NCBI GenBank assembly: GCA_024516035.1
Contig: CM044961.1
Location: 15,799,756 to 15,863,755 of the forward strand
Origin: Bactericera cockerelli
Lineage: Eukaryota; Arthropoda; Insecta; Hemiptera; Triozidae
Direction: 5' to 3'
Length of the DNA stretch: 64,000 nt
Made by a program: the position numbers and the translations under genes. How positions within the stretch are numbered: position 1 is the first letter of the stretch; the number at the start of each line of letters is the position of its first letter. Positions 1 to 10,345 of this stretch are shown one piece after another. The notes under the pieces were generated by a model. It saw nothing but the letters and a program-made list of their open reading frames with translations, was not told where the DNA came from and ran no database searches.

Positions 1-194
1 ATGTTTAAGGCCTAGTCGGTTTGTTTCATCAGTATTTATAGTGTTAATCCACCCGGTATTATATGATTAACCGTTACAAAAGATAAGATAAGAAAATCCA
101 AGGTGACTTTGAATGTCTGAGCTTGGAAATCAGTTGAAAAGTTAGTGACCTCAAGTGCGGTTCGCGAATTTTAGTTCGTTTTTTTATATCTATA
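1..194. other. leader region before first Polinton gene
   Basis: No reading frame or RNA gene is recognisable here. It would contain the promoter of the rightward genes and perhaps part of the terminal repeat, but neither can be shown. Confidence 0.4.
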
Positions 195-608
195 ATGGTT
201 TGTAAAATTGATGGATGCCAATGTCAAAAACAAGACATACCAATTCATTTGATGTATTGGCTAACCCACCATGGAATCGATATCCGTCCGCTCTTCCAGA
301 AACCTTATATTGGTAAGAAAAAAAAACCCACCATCCCAACTAATAATGATCTAAATACCGTCAATGAAGCAACCTATAACTTTGTACCAGTCGATAATGG
401 AGGAAATGTTTTGGAAGAATTTTTATTCGAAATGCCAAACTTGGAGCAGGAGAGAGTTTTACAACCTCAAACTACAACAACAACAACAAGTAGTAACTTG
501 GAGCAGGAGAGAGTTTTGCAACCTCAAACTACAACAGCAACAACAAGTAGTAGTAACGTCAAAAGAAGTGTCCCCTACAAAGTGCCCACAAGGAGAGGAT
601 ATAAATAG
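195..608 (+). CDS. unknown Polinton protein with Thr/Gln-rich repeat
   Basis: This 137-residue frame with an ATG start is not recognised. The N-terminus has a short Cys cluster (C3, C8, C10 region) and an aromatic segment. Residues about 80-120 are low-complexity Thr/Ser/Gln and contain a 19-residue tandem duplication (Asn-Leu-Glu-Gln-Glu start) encoded by a 57-bp repeat. The C-terminus is basic. It is the first of three co-directional genes: the next starts 27 bases downstream, followed by the integrase. Codon pattern and spacing fit a real gene, but no family is known to me. It could be a structural or accessory protein of the element. Confidence 0.6.
   Translation: MVCKIDGCQCQKQDIPIHLMYWLTHHGIDIRPLFQKPYIGKKKKPTIPTNNDLNTVNEATYNFVPVDNGGNVLEEFLFEMPNLEQERVLQPQTTTTTTSSNLEQERVLQPQTTTATTSSSNVKRSVPYKVPTRRGYK
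438..551 (+). repeat. 57-bp tandem duplication inside the first gene
   Basis: Two copies start at 438 and 495, differing at a few bases. The period is a multiple of three, so the frame is kept and a 19-residue Thr/Gln-rich block is doubled. Confidence 0.85.
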
Positions 609-635
609 TTTGTATGCAGAATCAAACAAATAGTT

Positions 636-1931
636 ATGAAGAATCATCCGGTAAACTATTTTGGTGAGAGTGAGCTCCATCATGTCATAAGACGAGCATT
701 AAAAAGACATAACATTCAAGAACAACAACAACCTGAAGAGAGAAAAAAATCCAAAAATGAAATTGAAAGTCAAACTGAGAAGGAAGTAAAGAAATTTATG
801 AGAGAATTTCCTCGTCAATCACATGTTCAGAAGTTGATATCTTACTTTGTTGAAAGAAAAACATTTGACAATTTATCACTTTACGTCAGTAAGAATAATT
901 TTCTACCAATAGATGTGGCAAGTAAAACTTATTTGAAACAGAAAACCTTTTCCGAATACAAAACAATCAATGATAAAAATGTGAATGACGTGAAATCAGC
1001 ATTAGACGAAGTGAAACAAGACAGAAAACAGGATAATGAGATTTTTCAATCAACATTTACATTGAAAAAAACATTTGATGACTACATTGTTGAGGCTGGA
1101 GTAAAAGAACAGAAGATCAATGTGGACCTTGACAAGGTGAAAGAAGATCTTTCGAAACGGATACTGGAGTTGGATAATAAGTTTACGCCTCTTTTGGAAC
1201 TAAAAAATACAGTAAATGCACATTATAAACAATTTCATAGTTTGACTGACGCATTGAGAAAAGATCTGAATACTTTAGACAAAAAAGCTCTATACGCAAC
1301 AACATTTTACAACTATAGAAAAAGTCATGAGTCTGATTTCAAGGATATTGTTAGTGCAAAAGAAAAAAGTTTGAAAACTGAAGTGACTAAAATGATTAAA
1401 TCATCGCTGTCAGTTCATGAAACAGAATTTAAAACAAAAGTTGATGAAGAGAAAGCAAAAATTCGAAGTGAACTATCGACTATGTTTACTGAGAATTTCA
1501 ATAATTTCCTTCTTCAAGAGTTGAATAAAAAGAAATTTTTACAACAGTTGCGAAATAATTTACTTACTAGAATCAATACTGAGAAAATATTGTCAGCATT
1601 TCTTTCATGTTGGAGTGAAGGCGGTGAAATCACGGATGACATTTTAGAAAAAGTTATAACTCAACTTCGCAACGAAATAATGGAGAAAATGAATGTGGAA
1701 ATAACCTCTATAAAAGAACAAATTAAGATCTCGAATGAGACAATTGAAAACTACATCAAGTTGAATATAGTTGAAGAGTTGGACAGTGGTATAGGTTTGA
1801 AAATTAAAAATCTCATTTTTGAACCTCTCTTGTATGAGAAATTGGAGCCTCTTGTAAAATCAAAAACACCGAAAAAACCCATTGGTGAAGTTGAAGAAAA
1901 AGCGTCTATTCTTCCCACTCCAGTAGTATAA
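636..1931 (+). CDS. unknown coiled-coil Polinton protein
   Basis: This frame of 431 residues has an ATG start. It is strongly charged (Lys/Glu/Asp rich) with long stretches of heptad-like helix from about residue 100 to 400, so an extended coiled coil is expected. The N-terminus (residues 1-70) is basic and Gln-rich and the tail (about 410-431) is Pro/Lys-rich. There is no signal peptide or membrane segment. Its stop codon TAA overlaps the integrase ATG in TAATG, so the two genes are tightly coupled. Function is not known to me; a fibre-like or scaffold structural protein is a guess based only on the coiled coil. Confidence 0.7.
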   Translation: MKNHPVNYFGESELHHVIRRALKRHNIQEQQQPEERKKSKNEIESQTEKEVKKFMREFPRQSHVQKLISYFVERKTFDNLSLYVSKNNFLPIDVASKTYLKQKTFSEYKTINDKNVNDVKSALDEVKQDRKQDNEIFQSTFTLKKTFDDYIVEAGVKEQKINVDLDKVKEDLSKRILELDNKFTPLLELKNTVNAHYKQFHSLTDALRKDLNTLDKKALYATTFYNYRKSHESDFKDIVSAKEKSLKTEVTKMIKSSLSVHETEFKTKVDEEKAKIRSELSTMFTENFNNFLLQELNKKKFLQQLRNNLLTRINTEKILSAFLSCWSEGGEITDDILEKVITQLRNEIMEKMNVEITSIKEQIKISNETIENYIKLNIVEELDSGIGLKIKNLIFEPLLYEKLEPLVKSKTPKKPIGEVEEKASILPTPVV

Positions 1932-2878
1932 TGTCAAAACGTGATTTGGTTTTGGAGTTACATCGTCCGGCTAGAAAATTGTTTCCCCACCGGAGAACTC
2001 TACTTCGAAATATTCATGATCTTTACCAAGCTGATTTGGTGGAAATGATTCCTTATGCTAAAGAAAATAATGGATATAAATACATACTTACCTGTATCAA
2101 CTGTTTCTCCAAGGTTTCTTTTTGTGCACCATTGAAAAACAAAACAAGTGCTGAAGTTGCCAAACAGATGGAAAAGTATGTTCTAGAAAAGCTTAAACCC
2201 GCTATGATCCCAACCCACTTGCAAACGGATGCTGGTAAAGAATTTTTTGGTCGTCCATTCCGTGAACTAATGCAAAAATACAACATTAATCACTACGCTA
2301 CATTTTCCCCCACGAAAGCTGCCATTGTAGAGCGTTTTAATCGAACGTTGAAAAGCAAAATGTGGATTGAATTCAATTACCTTGGCTCGTACAGATGGTT
2401 GGACATTTTGCCAACTCTTGTGTCTACCTACAATGCCACCAAGCATCGTTCTATTGGAATAGCCCCTCAAGATGTGAACGTGAAAAATCAGAGTCTCATA
2501 GCTTTACGTTTGAATAAACCCAAACAAGTTATAGCCAATAGTAAGACTAGTAAATTTAAACTAGGTGATCTTGTACGTATTTCCAAAGTGAAACATTTGT
2601 TTCAAAAAGGTTACGAAGCCAACTGGAGTTATGAGGTATTTAGAGTGGTCAAGGTGGGCAGTACTTTTCCCAGGGTATATCACCTAGAAGATTTACATGG
2701 GAAACCAATATCTGGTGGTTTCTACGAACAAGAGCTACTCAAAACCTCATACCCAGATGTATATCTTGTAGAAAAGGTTCTCCAACGTAAAGGCAATAAG
2801 GTTTTGGTAAAATATTTAGGCTTTGGTCCAGAGGAAAATCAATGGATTCCCACCACCTCTCTTCTACTGCAGAATTAG
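1931..2878 (+). CDS. Polinton retroviral-type integrase with chromodomain
   Basis: This 315-residue DDE integrase would insert the element DNA into the host chromosome. The rve catalytic core runs from about residue 30 to 180, with acidic residues D35 (in ADLVEM), D100 (in LQTDAGKEFF) and E134 (in IVERFNRTL). A small SH3-like segment follows near 205-265. Residues about 274-313 (start VYLVEKVLQRK, ending ENQWIPTTSLL) look like a chromodomain, known in Polinton integrases and in chromoviral retrotransposons, where it targets modified histones. No N-terminal HHCC zinc finger is visible. The ATG overlaps the stop of the upstream gene. The frame is intact. The Polinton neighbourhood argues against a Gypsy integrase. 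Confidence 0.93.
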   Translation: MSKRDLVLELHRPARKLFPHRRTLLRNIHDLYQADLVEMIPYAKENNGYKYILTCINCFSKVSFCAPLKNKTSAEVAKQMEKYVLEKLKPAMIPTHLQTDAGKEFFGRPFRELMQKYNINHYATFSPTKAAIVERFNRTLKSKMWIEFNYLGSYRWLDILPTLVSTYNATKHRSIGIAPQDVNVKNQSLIALRLNKPKQVIANSKTSKFKLGDLVRISKVKHLFQKGYEANWSYEVFRVVKVGSTFPRVYHLEDLHGKPISGGFYEQELLKTSYPDVYLVEKVLQRKGNKVLVKYLGFGPEENQWIPTTSLLLQN

Positions 2879-2979
2879 GAGGAGAAAAAAATGAAAATGA
2901 AAACAGAAATATTATATGTAGTTAATTGTAACTTAATTTTAAATTTTTCTATATTGTTATTATTATGAAAATACATATA

Positions 2980-3888
2980 CAGGGTGGCCCATTTTAAATG
3001 ACGCACCCGTTTTACTCGGCCCCTGTTGGAGATACAGAAAATTTATTCTTAAGACTTTTTCATAACTCGGAGGGGGAAATCTCGTGGCGACCTTGGATTT
3101 TTTCTCAAGGTCACCCTTCAAGGTCAGATCAAGGTCAACTTCATTTTCTTAAATAGAATGACCCATTTTTTATTTCATATTCGTAATCTACGTGAATTTC
3201 TACATTCATTACACTATTTACTTGCTATCTCTCTATAGCCAATTAAAAAAGAAAAAAAAATTGAAATTTTCCGGAATGAACTTTTTTCTTCAAAGACTGA
3301 ATTCAATTGATTTGTGTGTTTGACTTTCTTCTTACCTGCTAACTTGGCACCTATCGCCGCCGAAGTTGTTCGGACGTACCCCCATCGACCTCTAGACACA
3401 TTTGAACGCGCCTCTCAAACTCCTCCACACTTTTCAACAACACAATCTCCGGTATTTGCTCACATGCTCTCTGGATTCTTTCCATCATGTCCTCGCGAGT
3501 AATTGGAGCTTCTTTATTTTGTGATTATGTAATTTTGGCCAATTCATCTATTGATATTATTTTACATGATACTTACTACGTTGTAGCACATTTTCATTAT
3601 TATTTCAATTTTTTTTCTTTTTTAATTGGCTATAGAGAGATAGCAAGTAAATAGTGTAATGAATGTAGAAATTCACGTAGATTACGAATATGAAATAAAA
3701 AATGGGTCATTCTATTTGAGAAAATGAAGTTGACCTTGATCTGACCTTGAAGGGTGACCTTGAGAAAAAATCCAAGGTCACCACGAGATTTCCCCCTCCG
3801 AGTTATGAAAAAGTCCTCAGAATAAATTTTCTGTATCTCCAACAGGGGCCGAGTAAAACGGGTGCGTCATTTAAAATGGGCCACCCTG
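2980..3888. mobile_element. mariner-like inverted-repeat element nested in Polinton
   Basis: The element is 909 bp with near-identical inverted arms of about 280 bp (2980-3260 and 3610-3888), termini CAGGGTGGCCC, flanked by TA on both sides (2978-2979, 3889-3890), the target duplication typical of Tc1/mariner-class elements. The centre carries a transposase C-terminal remnant on the minus strand. It lies in the gap between the integrase and the leftward gene cluster and breaks no gene. Confidence 0.9.
3351..3510 (-). pseudogene. transposase C-terminal remnant (mariner-like)
   Basis: The minus frame reads [20 protein letters not shown] and onward through a Phe-Glu-Arg-Arg stretch to an Asp-Gly-Gly end before a stop. 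The pattern (I-T-x-E-D-M, AC-x2-IP, F-x2-R, C-x4-GG) is the C-terminal helical segment I associate with arthropod IS630/mariner-like transposases. The catalytic core is absent, so the element is non-autonomous. Assignment is from remembered family patterns. Confidence 0.65.
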
Positions 3889-3926
3889 TATATGTACAAA
3901 AAAGTTTGAGTGATAAAATACATGTT

Positions 3927-3936
3927 TTTATTTATT
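3927..3936 (-). terminator. poly(A) signals for the 4025-4720 gene
   Basis: Two overlapping AATAAA motifs on the minus strand (TTTATT on plus) lie about 90 bases past the stop codon of the leftward gene. Confidence 0.45.
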
Positions 3937-4024
3937 TATCTAAACATAATAGAAATAGGCATGAGAAATCAGAAAATATACATTTATAACTGGGTATGGA
4001 AAAAAACAAATAAGAGAGAAAACA

Positions 4025-4720
4025 TTAATTTACAGTGTCGTATCCACTATCATTACAAATATATTTCTTAAAATAAGGGTTCTGTACAATATGAGGCGCT
4101 AGTCGGTAGGAATTATTTTCCAAAGTATCTTGACCAAGAGCGTAAATGAAAAAATTTACAGGTAAAAAGTATAAATCTCTCGGTCTCAACAAGAAGAAAC
4201 CATATTCTTGAAATTTTCCAATCGCTTCATTGGACAAGGTTAATGTATTTTTCAATAATTCACTGAACCAATGTTTCATGGCGATTACATTTATACTTGA
4301 TACTGGAGGAAGAGGGTTTTGCAGAGACAAGTTAACTTTCAATAATTTCAAGTTGGGACAATCTAAATTTTCAATGTTGTAGCATAATTTTCTGGACAAA
4401 ATAGAATTCAAATATTTTTCTTTTTCTAGACCCTTGACAATGACTTCGGTTGCGTTACACAAAGATGATCGAATAATATTCACTGCTTGATCATAATCAA
4501 TGAAACCATCATCCCAATTCAAATGATGATAATTTAGCGTAACATTAGCAGCTTCTCGTCTACGGAGTAAATTTAACTTGGTAAATTCATAGGGTGGTTT
4601 GAACACAAAATGTTGCACAAAGTCATTATCAAAAAGTTTACTGAATGAAAAACTCCTCACAATAACTTCTTTTTCATTGCCACGAAAAAACTGAATGTCA
4701 GCGATAAATGTATTTTCCAT
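4025..4720 (-). CDS. conserved unknown Polinton-associated protein
   Basis: This 231-residue protein has an ATG start. Visible motifs are FIADIQFF at 5-12, FKPPYEF at 40-46, LNWDDGFIDYD at 67-77 and VKGLEKEKYL at 95-104. I recall similar FKPP / W-D-DG / VKG-EK patterns in uncharacterised arthropod proteins next to transposon genes, and the N-terminal strand with an acidic residue could be an RNase-H-like fold. That is weak inference. There is no signal peptide, and the protein is moderately hydrophobic at 180-200. It is the last gene of the leftward cluster, just downstream of the polymerase. Confidence 0.7.
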   Translation of the reverse strand: MENTFIADIQFFRGNEKEVIVRSFSFSKLFDNDFVQHFVFKPPYEFTKLNLLRRREAANVTLNYHHLNWDDGFIDYDQAVNIIRSSLCNATEVIVKGLEKEKYLNSILSRKLCYNIENLDCPNLKLLKVNLSLQNPLPPVSSINVIAMKHWFSELLKNTLTLSNEAIGKFQEYGFFLLRPRDLYFLPVNFFIYALGQDTLENNSYRLAPHIVQNPYFKKYICNDSGYDTVN

Positions 4721-4862
4721 ATTTATTTAAAAAGAATAAAATTACTTTAGCGATATATTTGATGTCACTTGTTGGAGTGATAAACTAGTAATAGATATGA
4801 AAATACATGGGAGCATTGTTTTTATACTTAACTTAAATCAAAGTAAAAAAAAATAATATACA

Positions 4863-4868
4863 TTTATT
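4863..4868 (-). terminator. poly(A) signal overlapping the polymerase stop codon
   Basis: On the minus strand the final Glu codon plus TAA stop and following base spell AATAAA, so the stop codon lies inside a canonical polyadenylation signal. Confidence 0.4.
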
Positions 4869-7800
4869 CCAAATCCATTTCTGAAGACTCGTTCTGGAGG
4901 CTATAGTGACCAAACGGTAGGGTGTTAATTTTATCAGTCATCAGAACACGTTTATCATCATAATTATTCAGAACAAGTTTGTTCTGCTTAATCGTTGATA
5001 GACAGTGATTTTTTGAAACTATGTTGTGAAAAGATTTGTAAAGTTGTATGTTTTCACGCATACACCTTTCAAAATCTTCAAACTTAATTTCACGCTCTGT
5101 GACATGTTTCTTAACACCCTTAGCCTTCTTTACAACTTTTCCCTCGTGAACTTGATATGAATAAAGTTTACTCGCAATGCCCACAAATTTTTTCAAAATT
5201 TTACCATCCAATTCATCTTTGAACTTTCCGAGTACCTTTTTATTTTGAATTGAAAATAATCGGTGATTCGCCGGGTATGCACTTGTATCTAAATGTTCGG
5301 AAAGGCTCGAAAAGTCCTCGTATAAATCGTTTGTAAAAATTTGATAAAAAAATGAATCAGTGTCCAGTAACCTTACATTCTCAGGATTGAATTTGGGTTG
5401 TACAATATCGTAATGAAATTGATACATCAAGGTCTTACTGAGGTCGAGGACGCAAACCCCTGCAAAGATTGCTTTGTTAAATCGGATTTGCGTCTTCTTC
5501 ATTGTAAAGAGAACGAGATTTTCTTTCAATATTTTAAAATCTTCGAAAAATGGACTTGAAATATGTTTTCTGGATAGTCTCCATTCTGTTTCTAACCGTA
5601 CATTAATCCTTTTACGCACACCTTCGATTAATTTCCCGTAGAGGGCGTTGTTGGCCAATTTGAAGAAATCTTTGGCAAAATCATTGGTTGCATTTTTTCG
5701 ATGCTCTGTATTCAGATTAATGTACGGAGCTAAATAGTTGCTTTGAGTGAATTTTATTCCTCTATGAATTTTTACAAGTTTCAGGCCATGCTCAAGAGCC
5801 TGTTTCAGGGTTAAATAATGAACAACGTAATTATTTTTATTCTCCAAAGTGGTGAGCAGTTTGTGAGCATTGGACGATGGAGATTTCTTACTCTCACAGA
5901 GGAAAGGTAAATTCGAGTGTAGATCATGCAATTCCTTGGGATATTCCACATCTACCTCGAAATAATAACCTACATCATCTTGTGGAGTAAGATCTAGAAC
6001 GGTAATGTTATCAATTTCTTGTGGACTCAACCACTTGAAATCTTTCAAAGGAAGTTTCTGAATCATGCTGTAGCCATAGAGGTTATTGGCATCTAAATAG
6101 GTGAGATAGGAGGATTTCTCAGTTGAAATGAAATCCCTTCCCATATATTTATTGTTTGCCTCGGCGTACTTTTGAATACATTGGCAAATACCACCCCTAA
6201 CCGCTTGTTCAAAAAACAGGTACATGTCATAGTCCAACAAAAGTTCTATTTCAACTTCTGTTTTCTTAAGCATTGCGTCCATTGTAAGACCAGGCAGGGA
6301 GTAGTACCACACAGGATCTAAGCTGTATATATCGAGGGACAGAGTTCGGAATGATTCGAAAATATCTGCCAACAGGAGAACGTCAGTTTTCAGATAAATT
6401 TCCGAATATTCTTTCAAGTTTAAACACTTGAAATGTGTCCATACTTTCTGAGCATGATCATAATCTTCCTGAGTTACCGAACTATTTGTTAGAGAGGAAT
6501 AAAATTCATCAAGAGGCGGCAGCTTATTATCTAACAGTTTACTATAACTATCGAGATATTCGTAACAAAAAATTCCTTTCCTAGTCAATAATTCGAAATC
6601 AATATCGGACTGAATATGTTTCCTTGTGTGTATGAATTTTTCTTTGGGTAGTGTTTTACTCAATTTGTCAAGACTGCTCGACAAAAACCGAAATGAATCA
6701 ATGAATCGAACACTGAGATTGTCGCTAACTTTTTTTGAAAAGGAAACATATTTTTCCATTGAATTTGGAATTATATCGATTTTTTGATCGTCATAATTCA
6801 AACCATTTATGATTAAATGACTGTCGTAGCCTGAGAAGTTGTGTGCTACGACAGGAACAAATTTTTCGTTTCTAAATTTCAAGTTGCATTTATTGCAAAG
6901 GACCCTTCGAAGTCTTCCATCACCATAGTGGTAATGGTCCCTTACTTTCTTCAATGTATCTGAAAAAGGTCTTTTGCAATGTTCACACTCGGTGGTTTCA
7001 TTGAAACGTCGCCAATCATCGGGTGAAAGGTTGAGTGGAACTTGCTCTTTGTAAAACTCATCAATTTTTTTCACATCTTCAATCAACATCTTGAAAAATA
7101 TTTCAACAACATCCTCATTTTCTTCTTTAGCCGTGTATGTAACCAACTTGTTTGTATTGGGTCCAATCACATAGTAGGAAAAAGAAAAAGGAACATGTTG
7201 TTGGGTGGTCAAAGTGTATGAATCAATTGATGAGGGTTCACATGAGCTAACTTTTTTCAAAATGCACTCGAAATCTGTGTAAATAATAAAAGGAATTTTT
7301 TGTTCAAACTGAAAATGTTCAAACTTTAAAATGTTTTTACCCGGTTCCGGCATAATGGCAACACAAGGAGTTTGTTTACCACATAGATTTCTATGCTCCA
7401 CCAATCTCGCCTCATTTCCGAATGCGGTAAAACACATTTTACAGAAAAACCGGGTTACATAGTTATTTTTTGCTTTATAGTGAAATCTGGTTATAAAACC
7501 GTTGAAATTTTTTATGAGGGAATAATGATGCAAGCCTTTTTCATCACATGTTAATATTAAATCAACATGGATTGGCTTCTCCTCTTTGCAAACTTTCAGA
7601 ATGAAAACATTCTTTTTCTTTTCTTCTTCTTCAGCACCAAGAACATTGATGGACATGAAGGAATTATTTTTTTCAAAACAAGTTACTTGCTTTAAACTTG
7701 TATTAGCAAGTATACCGTCAAAATTTAAAGTTTGAACATTTTCAATAGCGAGCTGAATACATTTCTTAAAACTATCAAGTCCATGCTCAAAGGTATGCAA

Positions 7801-8095
7801 ATGTTTACTTCTCCGTAGAAATGATGGAACACTGTCGAGAGTGAAAGGTAATCTATCCGCGATTTGCTGTCCATCACATTGATGCTCATGAAAATGTTTT
7901 TCAATGAGAAAAATGGATAGACAGATTTTGCAGACAAAAAATTTAATTCGACTTTTATTTTCCAATGTTGCCGGTAGCGTATGACGCATTAATTCATTGA
8001 AATTATTTATATATGTAAAGTGTGAAACGTCACCATTTCTAAGCAAAAGTAAATCATTCGAACTGTGGACATTATCAACTCTGGAAATGCGAAAC
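4864..8095 (-). pseudogene. Protein-primed DNA polymerase B, main part (frameshifted)
   Basis: This would be the replicative polymerase of the element. Numbering is for the 1060-residue frame starting at 8046. Zinc-finger-like pairs lie at C39/C42 and C202/C205. Exonuclease motifs: I TDFE 257-260, II NFSGYDSH 403-410, III YLKTD 551-555. An endonuclease-VII-like zinc motif (CEHC, DHYH, CNKC) lies at 353-388. Polymerase motifs: A LDANNLYG 651-658, B KLANNALYGKL 796-806, C DTDS 895-898, and a KLY motif near 960. All key residues are present. The frame has no proper ATG: homology continues upstream in another frame (8075-8917), with the break at a one-base change in the short run at 8092-8094. 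It is therefore a broken gene or an assembly error. Confidence 0.92.
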
Positions 8096-8917
8096 GGTTT
8101 GGATCACTTTTTTACTATCGATGACGTAAACATTTACTGCTACACCCGGATTGTTACCTTCGAAAATATCGAGCTCGTCAATTTTAACTGGCCACGATAA
8201 TCCCGACCAATTGTATTTACTGTCAAGATCTCTATAGTTTTCCTTATATCTACGTTTTTTCCAATCGGAAATAAACTTTACCAACATTGAATATTTAAAG
8301 CAATAGTTGTCGTTGATTTTGACATTAAATACAGTTTGTCGTTTTTTCTGAAGAAAATCCGGAGTCTCAATAAAGGTTCCACAGCGAATTGGTTGGTATT
8401 TGAGGAAAGAAAGCTGAACTCCTCCGATGGATTCCATTGTCCAACCGCTTCCTTTCAATTCGAAATGAAGCATTTCCGACAGTAAACTCTGTACAGCCTC
8501 CTGCCATACATTATGAAAGTCTACACTTTCACACACTATTAGGTTTTTTGTTTTGAACGAAGCAAGTTTAATTTCGTCTTTTTTGGAGATTTGTTTGAAA
8601 AAAACAAATAATCGAGCCGAAAATTTAAAACTTTGATAATTTCTCAAAATCTCATCCTTCAACTCCATTATTTTGTCTTTCACAAACTCTTGAAGAAATT
8701 GATTTGTGTCTTTGTAAATAACATTTTTGACAAAATATGTTCTAATGTTATTTGAAAAGGCAGACTCTAGTAATGTAACATTGTCAGGGTAGCTGTTGAA
8801 AATGTTTCTTTGATGCCGTACAGAGTTAAAATGTTCCTTCCTTTGAGCATCACTTGTAAAACTATAATGTTCATTACATATTGTACAGAACGCTATTCTT
8901 ATTTTGGGAATATCCAT
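8075..8917 (-). pseudogene. DNA polymerase B, N-terminal part (frameshifted)
   Basis: This 280-residue frame has an ATG start. A C2H2-like zinc finger lies at C11, C14, H29, H35. The rest is the poorly conserved N-terminal region typical of arthropod Polinton polymerases. It ends a few residues past a one-base shift near 8092-8094; the next segment of the polymerase, a Leu-rich strand and then a zinc-finger pair, continues in the neighbouring frame. Its length plus the 1060-residue part gives about 1340 residues, plausible for these polymerases. Alternatively it could be a separate zinc-finger gene, but the way the frames join makes one original gene more likely. Confidence 0.75.
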
Positions 8918-9020
8918 TTCACACCTTGAGAAGAGATAAAATTATAAAGAAATTAATATTTGAAATTTAAAAAAAACAAGTTTACATCTATGTGTCCCTT
9001 TTTTTAAAAATTTTTACATT

Positions 9021-9539
9021 TTAATCAAACAATATTTCCCAAATGGATTTTTTCCAAGCCTCATAATAAATTCGTCTATATCTATTGGTAGTTAATTCCT
9101 CATGACATAACTCTTGAAATAAATCAAATCTTGTCAATACATCCATGATGCTATGTAAGAAAACTTGTCTAAGTTGTTTATGGTAACAATCGTCATCATC
9201 ATTCTTTTCTGGGGTTTCATTACATTTACAAGGACGATCTAGGTAACATGAATATCCACGACATTGAATCAAATATATTAAATCTTCAAAACAATGGAGA
9301 AAATGATGAAAAAATAATGGTGGTAGATTTAATTTTTTCACGCGTGGTTTAATGTAAAAATAAAAAAAATTGACGGAAGATTCGAAAGTCTCTTTTTCGA
9401 TATAATTTATAATTTCATCAGCGTGAAAATTGAAAAAGTTAAATAAACTTTGTCTTAATGCAAGTTCTTCTAATGTATCCATCGTTTTTTCAAAAATTGC
9501 AAATGAAAGTAATGAAAAAAAATATTTAAAAATTTTCAT
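9021..9539 (-). CDS. unknown small Cys-containing Polinton protein
   Basis: This frame has 172 residues from the first ATG. A second ATG at 9482 (giving MDTLEELALRQ) gives a 153-residue product without the hydrophobic leader and may be the true start, because the longer form overlaps the upstream gene by 14 bases. It is mostly helical and aromatic-rich, with a Cys/His cluster at about 96-124 (CYLDRPCKC, then an acidic run and a Cys-Tyr-His). A similar YC-x6-CKxH cluster occurs in the upstream neighbour, so the two may be distant paralogues. Function unknown. Confidence 0.55.
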   Translation of the reverse strand: MKIFKYFFSLLSFAIFEKTMDTLEELALRQSLFNFFNFHADEIINYIEKETFESSVNFFYFYIKPRVKKLNLPPLFFHHFLHCFEDLIYLIQCRGYSCYLDRPCKCNETPEKNDDDDCYHKQLRQVFLHSIMDVLTRFDLFQELCHEELTTNRYRRIYYEAWKKSIWEILFD

Positions 9540-9978
9540 AATCAGAATTTATAAGGTAACAAATCTTTTGACACACTTCATGAAGATCTTCATGATGCTT
9601 ACATTTTGAATTTAATTTACAATACTTTGCAGACTTTGTTACATTTATAAATAAATATTCCGCAAATTTTTTAAATTGTTCATTGAGTTCAATCAAAATT
9701 TTAAATTTTAAGCTTTCAGGAATTAATATTGACTCTAAATTTGATTTGAGTTTATTTTTAAATTGATTTTCTTCACCTTTTAGAGTATTGTTATAGAAAT
9801 CATTAAAAAGTCTACAATCACTGCTATCACCATCAAAAATAGCTTTACTATAAACATGAATCCATACGTGTTCCTCAGCAATAATTTGACATACATTTTC
9901 AAGATAGCTTAAGATTTCATAATTTTGCCAAAAGAAAAAACTAATATATCTAACAGTAAGTTTACTTAATGATATCAT
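9526..9978 (-). CDS. unknown small Polinton protein, possible paralogue of neighbour
   Basis: This frame has 150 residues, an ATG start and is AT-rich. It is predicted helical, with a C-terminal Cys/His cluster (YCKLNSKCKHHEDLHEVC, residues about 119-136) resembling the cluster in the adjacent 172-residue protein. Its end overlaps the long form of that gene. Function not recognised. Confidence 0.5.
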   Translation of the reverse strand: MISLSKLTVRYISFFFWQNYEILSYLENVCQIIAEEHVWIHVYSKAIFDGDSSDCRLFNDFYNNTLKGEENQFKNKLKSNLESILIPESLKFKILIELNEQFKKFAEYLFINVTKSAKYCKLNSKCKHHEDLHEVCQKICYLINSDYENF

Positions 9979-10066
9979 AATATTATTTCATAAAATTTTG
10001 AATAACACTGAGAAATAAATTAATTTACATACCATGAAATTTGAAAGAAAAAAAAAAAGAGTCAAA

Positions 10067-10345
10067 CTACTGTAAGTTTAATTTTCTCTTCTTCAGCAGA
10101 TTGGTTAACTCTTCTTCTTCCCGACAATTCAAGTTTGGCCAGGTAACCTTGATGATTTCGAAATCTCCCTCTGCTTCTTCTAACTTTTCCTTGATTTTTA
10201 TCTGTCCAATTTTATAATTAGGTTTAAAAACTATTTTGTCTTCTTCAAATTTAATGTCTTTATCGCTTACGTTAAACTTTTTCTTGATTAATAATTCTAA
10301 TAGTCTTTTATTATTTAACACCTTCAATATAATTATAGAACTCAT
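10067..10345 (-). CDS. unknown short charged protein
   Basis: This frame has 92 residues from the ATG at 10345; a TTG two codons upstream is less likely as the start. It is Lys/Glu-rich with a WPNLNCREEEE segment near residue 70. It lies in the leftward gene cluster between the capsid block and the two small Cys-containing genes. No family is recognised, and it could be spurious. Confidence 0.4.
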   Translation of the reverse strand: MSSIIILKVLNNKRLLELLIKKKFNVSDKDIKFEEDKIVFKPNYKIGQIKIKEKLEEAEGDFEIIKVTWPNLNCREEEELTNLLKKRKLNLQ

